Shown: positions 53,649-62,047 of the stretch, piece by piece
Position numbering within the stretch: position 1 is the stretch's first letter
Layout of the letters: each line of letters begins with the position of its first letter
Assembly (NCBI RefSeq): GCF_003347605.1
Contig: NZ_QDFZ01000007.1
Location: 124,001-188,000, forward strand
Direction: 5' to 3'
Source: Chryseobacterium sp. KLBC 52
GTDB lineage: Bacteria > Bacteroidota > Bacteroidia > Flavobacteriales > Weeksellaceae
Length of the DNA stretch: 64,000 nt
Made by a program: the position numbers and the translations under genes
Notes under the pieces: model-generated
Database searches by the model: none
The model's input: only the letters and a program-made list of their open reading frames with translations
Told to the model about the DNA's origin: nothing

Positions 53649-53787
53649 CGAAAATTGTTTAATATTTGAAAAAGACCTGAAAACAGCAATAATAAAGGAA
53701 TAAAAAGGCAGGTTTGTCTATCCGTAATTTTACGGTTTTAGGTACCACACTTTTGCCTTTCTCCTATTAAATCATTATGTTTGCCAT

Positions 53788-54216
53788 ATGTTCAGTAAAC
53801 AAGAAGCACAGCAATTAAAAAAGGAATTTTGGACAGCTTTTGGAAGATCTTTTCCCAGAAAATGGATTCTTTATGACACCAAAATCAAGGACATGGCATT
53901 TAAATTTTCTGCCGACAACAAAAAAGCAGAAGTTTCTCTGGATATCGAAATGAAAGATGAAATCTTCAGAAATGCTTACTACGAGAAAATCTGGTCTTTA
54001 GAGGATATCTTAAAAGATTTTATTGGAGATTTTCAGAAAGAAGAATATTTTACTCTTGAAAACGGCAAGGTCATCAGCAGGATCTGGATTGAAAAACATA
54101 ATGTTTCTATTTTTAACAAAAACACCTGGCAAGAAATTTTTGAATTTTTTGTGGACAAAATGGACGGTTTCGAAAGGTTTTATTACGAATATGAGGATTT
54201 TATAAAGGATATATAG
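53788..54216 (+). CDS. DUF4268-domain protein
   Basis: A 142-residue soluble protein. 'KKEFWTAFGRSFPRKWILYD', then 'SLDIEMKDEIFRNAYYEKI' and 'SRIWIEKHNVSIFNKNTW' follow the DUF4268 pattern, a domain distantly related to restriction-endonuclease-like folds in some annotations. No clear PD-(D/E)xK site is visible. It stands alone and its function is unknown. Confidence 0.7.
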   Translation: MFSKQEAQQLKKEFWTAFGRSFPRKWILYDTKIKDMAFKFSADNKKAEVSLDIEMKDEIFRNAYYEKIWSLEDILKDFIGDFQKEEYFTLENGKVISRIWIEKHNVSIFNKNTWQEIFEFFVDKMDGFERFYYEYEDFIKDI

Positions 54217-54272
54217 AATACTTACGAAATAAATACTTCTTTATACTTCAGGATGATAAAAAAAGAAAAACT

Positions 54273-54280
54273 TATCTTTG
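54273..54280 (+). promoter_or_regulatory. -7 promoter box for the 54327 gene
   Basis: TATCTTTG, exact consensus, 46 bases before the start codon. Confidence 0.45.
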
Positions 54281-54326
54281 CCCTACCACTTAAACTAATA
54301 GATGAAACAAACTAACATGATTAAAA

Positions 54327-54965
54327 ATGAGAAAAGTGTACAAAAACATTTTTGGAGAAATCATCTCTAAAAGTAAAGCTGTGAAGCTAAGCGAATATCA
54401 TCTGTATTATTATGAGGAAGGTTCCGATTTCCTGAAAGAAATTGAATTCATCAATGAAGACAGTGTTTACAACATCAATTATTTTTTAAGTGACGAAGAA
54501 GACGAAGCGCAGGTAGTGGATTATCTTAAAGAAAAATCTGACTTTTTTGACATTGAAAAAAAAGAAACTACCGACGGGTTTATTATTTCTACCAATAAGC
54601 TTTATTCATTATCCGTAGACGATCTGCCCTTAATTTCAAAAACTGTTTTCAAAACCGATGATCCTGAAAACTTTATCTGTTCACAGGTGATCGATAACGA
54701 AACGCATCAACCGCAGCTTGAAAGAACCATAAAATGCTGGTATACCAACGACGAAAACGGCGAAAAATACGCAGCTATTGAATGCAGTTATCAGGAAGAC
54801 GGAAAACTGGAACTGGCTGTAGACAAAACTCCGGATCCGGATCATGAAGAAAACTGGATTCATTATGACTATGACACTTTCCAGGACCTTCAGTCACAGA
54901 TTTCCACTGACATCAGCTATTACAAAACTGCAGCCTTACTCCCAAAAGAAGCCTATCAGCAGTAA
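54327..54965 (+). CDS. Unknown acidic protein
   Basis: A 212-residue soluble, strongly acidic protein beginning MRKVYKNIFGEIISKSKAVK, with many Asp/Glu-Tyr stretches ('YYEEGSDFLKEIEFINED', 'YDYDTFQDLQSQIS'). No signal peptide, membrane segment or catalytic motif. I do not recognise it. It precedes the DUF2314-ankyrin gene by 36 bases and is likely co-transcribed. Acidic single-domain proteins of this look can be immunity proteins, but no toxin gene is seen. Confidence 0.65.
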   Translation: MRKVYKNIFGEIISKSKAVKLSEYHLYYYEEGSDFLKEIEFINEDSVYNINYFLSDEEDEAQVVDYLKEKSDFFDIEKKETTDGFIISTNKLYSLSVDDLPLISKTVFKTDDPENFICSQVIDNETHQPQLERTIKCWYTNDENGEKYAAIECSYQEDGKLELAVDKTPDPDHEENWIHYDYDTFQDLQSQISTDISYYKTAALLPKEAYQQ

Positions 54966-55001
54966 TCTATATTCTTTAACACACCACAACCCGATTATTA
55001 A

Positions 55002-55820
55002 ATGGAAGAGAACCCAATTTTTTTTGCAGACGGAAATGATCCGGAAATGATTAAAGCTTACAGAAAAGCTCAGGAAACCTTTAAGTATTTCTGGCGTGAA
55101 CAGTCCTGGGAATACAGAAGAATCATTCCCGGACTTAATGTATCATGCGTTAAAACAGCTTTTGAAGAACAGGATGAAGAAACCGGAGAAAGCCTGGTAG
55201 AACATATGTGGATTAATGAAATATTCTTTGACGGAGATCACGTGAGAGGATATTTGATTAATGAGCCTAGTAGCCTTAAGAACATCCAGGTGGGTGATTA
55301 TGTTGAAATTCCTTTACAAAATATCAGTGACTGGCTTTTTGCCATCACTCCGAGTGTACAGAAACCAAAGGGACTTTCCAAGCTATTTTCCTCATCATCC
55401 TCACCTCTTCCGAAAGCTTACGGAGGGTTTACCATCCAGAAAATGCGTGCTGATATGTCTGATGCAGAAAGAAAAGAACACGATAATGCATGGCAGCTGG
55501 ATTTTGGGGACTTTAATGATATCCTTGTGGTCAATAATCAGAAGGAAAATCCCGAAAATCTTATCGAACATCCGATGAGTAAAAATATGAAGGAGGAATT
55601 TGTAAAGTTTTTACAACAATATCCGGATGAACTTACCCAAGCTGATGAAGACGGACTGACGCTTCTTCATAAAGAAACCATTGCAGGAAATCTAACCACT
55701 GTACAGATTGCTTTAGAAGCCGGAGCGGATAGAAACATCCAGTCTAAAAAAGGAAAAACGGCTTTAGATTATGCAAAACAGCTGAACTGGGAACATCTTA
55801 TTCCTGTATTGGAAGGATAA
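55002..55820 (+). CDS. DUF2314 protein with C-terminal ankyrin repeats
   Basis: A 272-residue protein. The N-terminal half is DUF2314-like: 'AQETFKYFWREQSWEYRRII', 'EHMWINEIFFDGDHVRGYLI' and 'VGDYVEIPLQNISDWLFA'. The C-terminal part (about 205-272) holds two ankyrin repeats ('TQADEDGLTLLHKETIAGNL', 'EAGADRNIQSKKGKTALDYA'). This combination appears in several bacteria, sometimes as an accessory or immunity-type gene; its function is not established. Confidence 0.8.
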   Translation: MEENPIFFADGNDPEMIKAYRKAQETFKYFWREQSWEYRRIIPGLNVSCVKTAFEEQDEETGESLVEHMWINEIFFDGDHVRGYLINEPSSLKNIQVGDYVEIPLQNISDWLFAITPSVQKPKGLSKLFSSSSSPLPKAYGGFTIQKMRADMSDAERKEHDNAWQLDFGDFNDILVVNNQKENPENLIEHPMSKNMKEEFVKFLQQYPDELTQADEDGLTLLHKETIAGNLTTVQIALEAGADRNIQSKKGKTALDYAKQLNWEHLIPVLEG

Positions 55821-55873
55821 ATTATTAATTAAGAGTATTACAACTCAGAATTTATTTAAACTTTTATTTTTGA

Positions 55874-55993
55874 AACATTAAGATTGTATTAAGCTGTTGA
55901 GAGTATTAAGATAAGCTTTGCTTTAAGCTTAAACCAGAATGATTCAACTTAACTATACTTTATTTCTTAAATGCTTCTTAATGGTTTTTTAAT
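55874..55993 (+). repeat. Dispersed palindromic element, copy B
   Basis: Begins AACATTAAGATTGTATTAAG, has core CAGAATGATT at 55935-55944 and ends CTTCTTAATGGTTTTTTAAT. It aligns with the minus strand of 29736-29847 with scattered substitutions, so it is the same element in the opposite orientation 26 kb away. Confidence 0.85.
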
Positions 55994-56049
55994 ATGTTCA
56001 ACATTTTTTATAAGTCTTAATAACTACTCAATGCTAAGTTGTTAAAATA

Positions 56050-56083
56050 AAAATTCCGGAAGATTTTCTTCCGGAATTTTTTA
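56050..56083. terminator. Terminator of gldF-gldG
   Basis: Stem AAATTCCGGAAG / CTTCCGGAATTT with an ATTTT loop and T runs on both strands, next to the gldG stop. Confidence 0.85.
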
Positions 56084-56087
56084 TATT

Positions 56088-57758
56088 TTATCCAAATTTC
56101 TTTTTCCTTAACCAGAAGAACAATCCTCCGATAAGACCGATAATAGCCAATGGAAGCAGTAAATTGATCCATTGCCAGGTCGATTTCTCTTCAGTAATTC
56201 TTTGTCTGTCAAGAAGTCTTTCTTCGATGTTTCGGTTTCTCAATTCCATCAGATTGCTGTCATCAAGAAGGTAATCCAAAGCATTTCTAAGGAACTGCTC
56301 GTTTCCAAACTGCTCGTTCGTTAAAAGGTCTACGCCTAATGGAAGTGGTTTACCTTTGATCAATTTGTTTCTTCCTACATCTCCGTCTGCAATCACAATC
56401 ATTTTGTTTTCCGGGCTGGATGTTTTGAATCCAGGGTAAGATTTTCTTTCAATTCTTGATGCGTAGGCAGAGTTAAATTTTCCTTCCAATGCTACAGCGA
56501 AGATCTTTGGAGTACTTGGTTTTTCCATTTGTCCAAGACTGTCTACGCTTGCAATTTCTTTCAGATCCACATAGTTGGGTACCTGTTTCAATAATGTTCT
56601 TTCACTGGATTCGAAAAGAACTTTTGTTTTGATATTCTTTCTCCCTCCTAATGTATCAATAGAAGTCGGGAATTCAAATTTTACAGGGTTAATATTTTTT
56701 GTGATCGGATTATTATTTTCAGCAATTCCAAGGGGATAATAAGGCCAGGGTAAGCTTGTGTACTGAGGATTTCCACTCACTTCTCCTGTAACCAGTCTTA
56801 ATAGGGCAAACTTTTTAACGTCTTTTACCAATGCGGGATTGATTCTCAGTCCGTAATTGAAAAAGAAATCCGTCATATTGATATCAACCGGGAAAGGCAT
56901 TACTTTTTTGGATCTTGTTAAGGTATCCATTTCAGCATTCACCGCATCAATCATCCAAAGGGTTTTTCCTCCGTTCATGATGTACTGGTCCAGAATTACT
57001 TTTTCATTATCTGTAAAAGCTTTTCTTGGTTTTGCAATCACCAAAGCACTCATCTGCTTTAATAACGGAATATCTTCCACTGAAAGTTCCGTCTGATTTT
57101 TAGGAATAATAGGTCCTGCATCGTAGTTTTCCATGGCAAGCTGTACAAATCCCTGGAACTCGTCCGGATTCAATTCATCGTGGTTGACCAGAATTCCGAT
57201 TTTCTTTCTCTTGGCTGCTGCAATATTCTTAATGTTGGAAACAAGATTATATTCCAGTCCTTCGATAGATCTTGTCAGCTGCTGATCGGCATCAATTCCT
57301 GCCTGCTGTACCACTAAAGGGATAGAAACGCCATCATTTCCATGTTTGATCACCGCATAAGGGAAAAGCGTAATCTGTGAGATCTTTCCGTCTTTTACAT
57401 CCGGAAGAATAGACGGCTGCATTCCCATTGCCATCAAAGTGTCCTGAGACATTTTTGTTTTAATCGGATCGATGAATTTAAAATCGATCTTCGGATTAAT
57501 TTTTCTGAATTCTTCCAGCATAAATTTCGTTTCGCTTTGCAGCTGTTTGAAACTTGCGGGAAAGTCTCCTTCCAGATACACTTCAACCGTCAGAGGCTTT
57601 TTTACAGACTCCAGTACTTTTATGGTGTTATCGGAAAGGGTATATCTTTTTTCTTTTGTTAAGTCTAATCGGATTCCCGAATAGGTCAGGATAATAACCA
57701 AAGGAACAATTGCAATTAAGAAAATTCCCAGTGGAGATTTAGCATTGAACTTCTTCAT
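56088..57758 (-). CDS. gldG: Gliding-motility ABC transporter auxiliary protein GldG
   Basis: A 556-residue membrane-anchored protein. It has an N-terminal helix ('LGIFLIAIVPLVIILTYSGI'), a long periplasmic domain of the ABC_transp_aux type ('RYTLSDNTIKVLESVKKPLT', 'MLEEFRKINPKIDFKFIDP'), and a C-terminal helix followed by 'LRKKKFG'. It matches flavobacterial GldG. With GldA and GldF it forms an ABC transporter needed for gliding in Flavobacterium johnsoniae. The gldA ATPase gene is not next to it here. The gene is 4 bases after gldF. Confidence 0.92.
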   Translation of the reverse strand: MKKFNAKSPLGIFLIAIVPLVIILTYSGIRLDLTKEKRYTLSDNTIKVLESVKKPLTVEVYLEGDFPASFKQLQSETKFMLEEFRKINPKIDFKFIDPIKTKMSQDTLMAMGMQPSILPDVKDGKISQITLFPYAVIKHGNDGVSIPLVVQQAGIDADQQLTRSIEGLEYNLVSNIKNIAAAKRKKIGILVNHDELNPDEFQGFVQLAMENYDAGPIIPKNQTELSVEDIPLLKQMSALVIAKPRKAFTDNEKVILDQYIMNGGKTLWMIDAVNAEMDTLTRSKKVMPFPVDINMTDFFFNYGLRINPALVKDVKKFALLRLVTGEVSGNPQYTSLPWPYYPLGIAENNNPITKNINPVKFEFPTSIDTLGGRKNIKTKVLFESSERTLLKQVPNYVDLKEIASVDSLGQMEKPSTPKIFAVALEGKFNSAYASRIERKSYPGFKTSSPENKMIVIADGDVGRNKLIKGKPLPLGVDLLTNEQFGNEQFLRNALDYLLDDSNLMELRNRNIEERLLDRQRITEEKSTWQWINLLLPLAIIGLIGGLFFWLRKKKFG

Positions 57759-57762
57759 GATT

Positions 57763-58491
57763 CTACTTCTTTTTGTTAATAAAATGATTAGACAATACTA
57801 ATGAAGCCCCGATAACGAGTACAAAATAGGCTACATCTTTAAAATCAATAAGCCCTCTTGTAAAGCCTAAGAAATGCTGATAGAAACCAATATTCTGAAG
57901 GATAAAATCTGCGCCTCCCAATAGTTTATAACTCGCCAGTTGTTCAATTCCAAAATACATAATGAAGCACATGAAAACGCCCAGCAGATAAGCCATAATC
58001 TGATTCTGTGATAATGAAGACGCCAGAATTCCTACTGCTGAAAACGCAGCAATTAAGATTATCAGTCCAATATAACTTCCGAAAGTCATTCCCAAATCAA
58101 TATTTCCGGCAGGAACTCCCAAAACATAGACTGTATATAAGTAAATTAAAGAAGGAATAAGGCATAAAATCCCAACGATCCATACGGAAAGAAATTTCCC
58201 GGCTACCAGTTCTGACACCTTTAAAGGTTGTGAAAAAAGCCAGTTTAATGTTCCGGTTTGCTGTTCTTCCGCAAAAGTTTTCATGGAAAGTGCCGGAATG
58301 ATAAACATTAACAGCCATGGAACCAATACAAAATAGCTCTGAAGCGAGGCCATTCCGATCTCAAAAATATTAGAATCGTTGTCGAAAAAGAACAGGAAAA
58401 GGGTTGCTATCAAACTGAAGGCGGCAATAATCACCCATGCACTCCAGTTTCCAAAGTAACTCCAAAGTTCTTTCTTTAAAATTGCAATCAT
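57763..58491 (-). CDS. gldF: Gliding-motility ABC transporter permease GldF
   Basis: A 242-residue ABC-2 type permease with six helices. 'ELWSYFGNWSAWVIIAAFSL' starts it, and 'ALSMKTFAEEQQTGTLNWLF' with 'SQPLKVSELVAGKFL' is the conserved cytoplasmic stretch. It pairs with GldG and a GldA ATPase encoded elsewhere. Many Chryseobacterium have these genes without visible gliding, so a role in T9SS-linked surface processes or another export is possible. Confidence 0.92.
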   Translation of the reverse strand: MIAILKKELWSYFGNWSAWVIIAAFSLIATLFLFFFDNDSNIFEIGMASLQSYFVLVPWLLMFIIPALSMKTFAEEQQTGTLNWLFSQPLKVSELVAGKFLSVWIVGILCLIPSLIYLYTVYVLGVPAGNIDLGMTFGSYIGLIILIAAFSAVGILASSLSQNQIMAYLLGVFMCFIMYFGIEQLASYKLLGGADFILQNIGFYQHFLGFTRGLIDFKDVAYFVLVIGASLVLSNHFINKKK

Positions 58492-58550
58492 AGTTTTTTT
58501 GTAAGATGTAAAAAGGATGAATGTTTCAAGACATACGCCCTACTCTACAA

Positions 58551-59102
58551 TTATTTGTTTTTTTTATTTTTATTAACCAGTTTCACTGTCATCATGATCA
58601 GCAATACAAGAACGAAAAATCCTGCAATTAATTGCCACCAATATTCGATCACCATTGATTTTAATATAACGGTGAATACCACCAGAAACAGAATGAATGT
58701 TGCAATTTCATTCGCCTGTCTCAGTTTAATATTGGCAATCGGCAGGGTATCTCCATGTAATTCTTTTAAATGAAGGACTTTTTTCCAGCACCAGTAATGG
58801 TAAATGGCAAGCCCGATAAGGAAGGTCAGTTTCAAATGAAACCATGGCATTTTCATCAGCCCGGTATTTAAAAAGATCATGACCAATCCGCAAACTGCCA
58901 TGATTACCCCCGCAGGAACGGTGATAATATTCCACAGCCTTCTGGCCATAAAAGTGTACTGCTCTCTCAGAATTTTCTTTTTTTCTTCCGGAAATTCATC
59001 GGTATCTTTATAGTAAACGAAAATCCTCACGAGATAAAAAATTCCCGCAAAGTAGCTTACCATAAAAATAATGTGCAGCGCTTTGATTATTGTGTAAAGC
59101 AT
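58551..59102 (-). CDS. hemJ: Protoporphyrinogen IX oxidase HemJ-like (CopD family)
   Basis: A 183-residue membrane protein with five helices. The HemJ features are 'IIKALHIIFMVSYFAGIFYL' (conserved His), 'MARRLWNIITVPAG', 'PWFHLKLTFL' (conserved Lys) and 'IKLRQANEIATF'. HemJ oxidises protoporphyrinogen IX in heme synthesis in bacteria lacking HemG/HemY. The hydrophobic tail continues beyond the usual end with a fifth helix and 'KLVNKNKKNK'. It follows the unknown membrane gene by 9 bases on the minus strand. Confidence 0.85.
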   Translation of the reverse strand: MLYTIIKALHIIFMVSYFAGIFYLVRIFVYYKDTDEFPEEKKKILREQYTFMARRLWNIITVPAGVIMAVCGLVMIFLNTGLMKMPWFHLKLTFLIGLAIYHYWCWKKVLHLKELHGDTLPIANIKLRQANEIATFILFLVVFTVILKSMVIEYWWQLIAGFFVLVLLIMMTVKLVNKNKKNK

Positions 59103-59111
59103 TTTTTAATT

Positions 59112-59570
59112 CTATTTTTTAACAGGAACAATCTTACTAAAAGTATCTAGTTTTTTCAAATATTCAAAAAAATTATCTTTTGCGTTATTAATCCGAACAT
59201 GTTCAAATAAAACAATTAAAATAGAAATGAAGATCAAAGCAATCCATAAATAATTTTCCTGCTGAAAAAGTACGATTGCAAACATCAACATAACTATTAT
59301 TCCTAAAATATTTCCAAAAATGGAAAGAACACCATTGTATACGGTTAATTCAATAGTTTCCGGTTTATCTTCTTTTGCAACAAACTTTCCCTTAAAATAA
59401 GGAGACATTTTATCATAATTAAACTTAATATCAAAACTATTCTCAGATACCCTTCCTACGAAAAATTTGTTCCAATCAAAGAACTTTTTAGATAAATTTT
59501 TATCTATATCATTTAAAATTTCCTCTTTTGGTTTTGAAAATTCAACTATATACTTGGATTTAAAAAACAT
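59112..59570 (-). CDS. Unknown membrane protein upstream of hemJ
   Basis: About 152 residues from the chosen Met (MFFKSKYIVEFSK). It has a soluble beta-rich first half ('KKFFDWNKFFVGRVSENSFD', 'IKFNYDKMSPYFKGKF') and two adjacent hydrophobic segments ('LSIFGNILGIIVMLMFAIVL', 'LWIALIFISILIVLFEHV'). I do not recognise it. The 26-residue extension to 59648 looks like translated AT-rich spacer. Probably in one unit with hemJ. Confidence 0.65.
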   Translation of the reverse strand: MFFKSKYIVEFSKPKEEILNDIDKNLSKKFFDWNKFFVGRVSENSFDIKFNYDKMSPYFKGKFVAKEDKPETIELTVYNGVLSIFGNILGIIVMLMFAIVLFQQENYLWIALIFISILIVLFEHVRINNAKDNFFEYLKKLDTFSKIVPVKK

Positions 59571-59667
59571 TTCATTGAAAATTATGCGCAAAGATAAGCT
59601 TATTATATAATTGTTAAAAATAAATTTATTTTGATTATAAAATCTCAATCAAAAACAGATTTATATA

Positions 59668-59711
59668 AAAAAATAGTTCGGCTCGGGGCAGCAAAGCTGC
59701 CCGAGCCGAAC
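59668..59711 (-). terminator. GC-rich 36-bp palindrome acting as kbl terminator
   Basis: GTTCGGCTCGGGGCAGC / GCTGCCCGAGCCGAAC (59676-59711; one extra G in the first arm) with a tiny A-rich loop, followed on the minus strand by a T run. It is unusually long and GC-rich for this genome, so it may also be a REP-type repeat. Confidence 0.85.
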
Positions 59712-59744
59712 ATTATATTTTCATTGCTGTACCCAATTCAATAA

Positions 59745-60941
59745 TTAAGAGATCACTCCTAATTCTTTTCCAACTTTTTCAAAAGCAGCAATCGCTTTAT
59801 CCAGATGTTCTTTGGTGTGGGCAGCAGATAACTGTACTCTGATTCTTGCCTTTCCTTTCGGTACTACAGGATAGAAGAATCCGATGACGTAGATCCCTTC
59901 ATCCATAAGCTTTTCAGCCATTTTCTGAGAAAGCGGTGCATCATAAAGCATTACAGGAACAATAGCAGCATCTCCATCTGGAATATCAAAGCCTTTCGCT
60001 TTCATTTCCGTTCTGAAATATTCTGCATTTTCCATTACTTTATCACGAAGAGAAGTATCATCAGAAATCATATCCAATACTTTCAAAGCAGCTCCTACGA
60101 TACCAGGTGCCAGAGAGTTCGAGAATAAATAAGGTCTTGAACGCTGTCTCAGCATATCAATGATCTCTTTTTTACCGGAAGTAAATCCTCCTAAAGCTCC
60201 TCCTAAAGCTTTTCCTAAAGTAGAAGTGATAATGTCTACTCTACCCATTACTTCATTAGCTTCGTGAGTTCCACGGCCTGTTTTTCCGATGAAACCTGTT
60301 GCGTGAGAATCATCTACCATTACCAAAGCATCATATTTATCGGCAAGGTCACAAACTCCTTTTAAGTCTGCTACAATACCGTCCATTGAAAATACTCCAT
60401 CTGTAACGATGATTTTAAAACGGTGATTTTTTTCAGAAGCTGCAATCAACTGAGCTTCCAGATCAGCCATATTATTGTTTTTATATCTGTATCTCGCTGC
60501 TTTACACAAACGAACACCATCAATGATTGATGCATGGTTCAGTTCATCTGAAATAATAGCATCTTCTTCTGTAAATAATGGTTCAAAAACACCTCCGTTG
60601 GCATCAAATGCTGCTGCGTAAAGGATGGTATCCTCAAGACCTAAGAAATCAGCAATCTTTTTCTCCAAATCCTTGTGAATATCCTGTGTTCCGCAGATGA
60701 AACGTACAGAAGACATTCCATATCCGTGAGATTGGATCATTTCCTGAGAAGCTTTCATCACTTCCGGATGGTTAGATAATCCCAGATAATTGTTTGCACA
60801 GAAGTTCAAAAGCTTTTTTCCGTTCGCTTCTATTTCTGCACTCTGCTGAGAGGTGATGATTCTTTCTCTTTTGTAAAGTCCGTCATTCTCAATATTCTGA
60901 AGTTCGTTCTGTAAATGTTGAAGGTATTTTTCAGAGATCAT
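59745..60941 (-). CDS. kbl: Glycine C-acetyltransferase (2-amino-3-ketobutyrate CoA ligase)
   Basis: A 398-residue PLP enzyme of the alpha-oxoamine synthase family. '[16 protein letters not shown]' opens the core, '[20 protein letters not shown]' holds the PLP-binding Asp-His, and the Schiff-base Lys is in '[20 protein letters not shown]'. Among the alpha-oxoamine synthases, the '[20 protein letters not shown]' stretch fits Kbl best. It cleaves 2-amino-3-ketobutyrate with CoA to glycine and acetyl-CoA, completing threonine breakdown begun by the tdh product at 1787-2752. Confidence 0.93.
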   Translation of the reverse strand: MISEKYLQHLQNELQNIENDGLYKRERIITSQQSAEIEANGKKLLNFCANNYLGLSNHPEVMKASQEMIQSHGYGMSSVRFICGTQDIHKDLEKKIADFLGLEDTILYAAAFDANGGVFEPLFTEEDAIISDELNHASIIDGVRLCKAARYRYKNNNMADLEAQLIAASEKNHRFKIIVTDGVFSMDGIVADLKGVCDLADKYDALVMVDDSHATGFIGKTGRGTHEANEVMGRVDIITSTLGKALGGALGGFTSGKKEIIDMLRQRSRPYLFSNSLAPGIVGAALKVLDMISDDTSLRDKVMENAEYFRTEMKAKGFDIPDGDAAIVPVMLYDAPLSQKMAEKLMDEGIYVIGFFYPVVPKGKARIRVQLSAAHTKEHLDKAIAAFEKVGKELGVIS

Positions 60942-61075
60942 TTTTAGTAATTTTTTAGATGTGCTAATTTACTAAAAAGGCAGTAAAATAAAACCGTTTA
61001 TAAGTTTAATTCTAAAAAATTGAGAGGACTTTCACTTTTAACACTATTAGTCTACAAATTTAGTAGGATAATATT

Positions 61076-61083
61076 TATATTTG
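61076..61083 (+). promoter_or_regulatory. -7 promoter box for the JmjC-like gene
   Basis: TATATTTG, exact consensus, 16 bases before the ATG at 61100. Another ATG at 61096 is in a different frame. Confidence 0.5.
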
Positions 61084-61099
61084 TTTAAAATTTTAATGC

Positions 61100-61978
61100 A
61101 TGAGATTAAAGCCGGTACAAAAAATAAAGATGATCAGTTCAGAAACCTTTATCAATAACCACATGAAGCCAGGAGTTCCGATTATTATGGAAGACTTTGT
61201 GCATCCGGAAAGTCCAGCTTTCAAAAAGTGGAATTATGAGTATTTCAAAGAAATTGCAGGAGATCATAAGGTGAATATCTATGGCAGTGAGCTTGATTCT
61301 CTGGACAGAGTAGCCAGTGATCCTATTGCGCAGACTACATTTTCAGAATATCTTGACCTGATTCAATCCGCTCCTACTGAACACAGACTCTTCTTATTTA
61401 ATTTATTAAAAATAAAACCTGAGCTTAAGAACGACATTATCTACAATGATGTAACGAATAGTAAAATACTGAAATGGCTTCCCTTTATGTTTTTTGGAGG
61501 AGAAGGTTCTGTCACCAGAAATCATATTGATATTGACATGTCACACGTCTTCATCACCCAATTCCAGGGAATCAAGAGAATCTGGCTCTTCCCCTGGGAG
61601 CAGTCTGATTTTATGTATAAACTCCCCTACAATTTCCACAGTCTGGCTCAAATTAAAAATCCCGATTACAGAAAATATCCGGCGCTACTTTATTTAAATG
61701 GGTATGAAGCTATTATCCATCCCGGAGAAACCCTTTATATTCCTTCCGGCTGGTGGCATTATATTCAATATGATACAGAAGGATATTCCATATCGGTAAG
61801 GGCACTTCCCTCAAGTCCGCTTGAAAAATGGCGCGGATTTAAAAACCTGGTCATTACAAGACATTTTGATAATCTTATGCGAAAAGTATTCAAAGAAAAA
61901 TGGTTTGAATACAAAGTGAAAACGGCCAGAAAAAGAGGAGCCAGAGCAGCAAGAAAACAAAGAAGCTTTCAAATCTGA
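61100..61978 (+). CDS. JmjC-like cupin (FIH-type) dioxygenase
   Basis: A 292-residue soluble protein of the Cupin_8/JmjC family. The Fe(II) facial triad is His142 and Asp144 in 'TRNHIDIDMSHVFITQFQG' and His220 in 'ETLYIPSGWWHYIQYD'. Lys159 in 'GIKRIWLFPWEQ' lies near the usual 2-oxoglutarate-binding place. Relatives hydroxylate proteins or small molecules using 2-oxoglutarate; this substrate is unknown. The C-terminus is very basic ('KTARKRGARAARKQRSFQI'), which could bind nucleic acid or ribosomes. The stop lies in the terminator hairpin. Confidence 0.88.
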   Translation: MRLKPVQKIKMISSETFINNHMKPGVPIIMEDFVHPESPAFKKWNYEYFKEIAGDHKVNIYGSELDSLDRVASDPIAQTTFSEYLDLIQSAPTEHRLFLFNLLKIKPELKNDIIYNDVTNSKILKWLPFMFFGGEGSVTRNHIDIDMSHVFITQFQGIKRIWLFPWEQSDFMYKLPYNFHSLAQIKNPDYRKYPALLYLNGYEAIIHPGETLYIPSGWWHYIQYDTEGYSISVRALPSSPLEKWRGFKNLVITRHFDNLMRKVFKEKWFEYKVKTARKRGARAARKQRSFQI

Positions 61979-61988
61979 AAGCTTCTTT
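61960..61988. terminator. Terminator between the JmjC-like gene and the M1 peptidase gene
   Basis: Stem AAGAAGCTTTCA / TGAAAGCTTCTT with an AATC loop. It overlaps the stop codon of the plus-strand gene and can serve both convergent genes. A weaker hairpin (GGTAAAAGTA / TACTTTACC, 62010-62036) lies nearer the M1 gene. Confidence 0.75.
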
Positions 61989-62047
61989 GGTGATATTATG
62001 ATTGATTTTGGTAAAAGTAATCATTCATACTTTACCGTTTGTCATTT

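Noticed and set aside
53788..55820. Complete toxin-immunity locus
   Set aside because: No toxin domain, Rhs/LXG protein or secretion gene is visible, so the families alone do not support the call.
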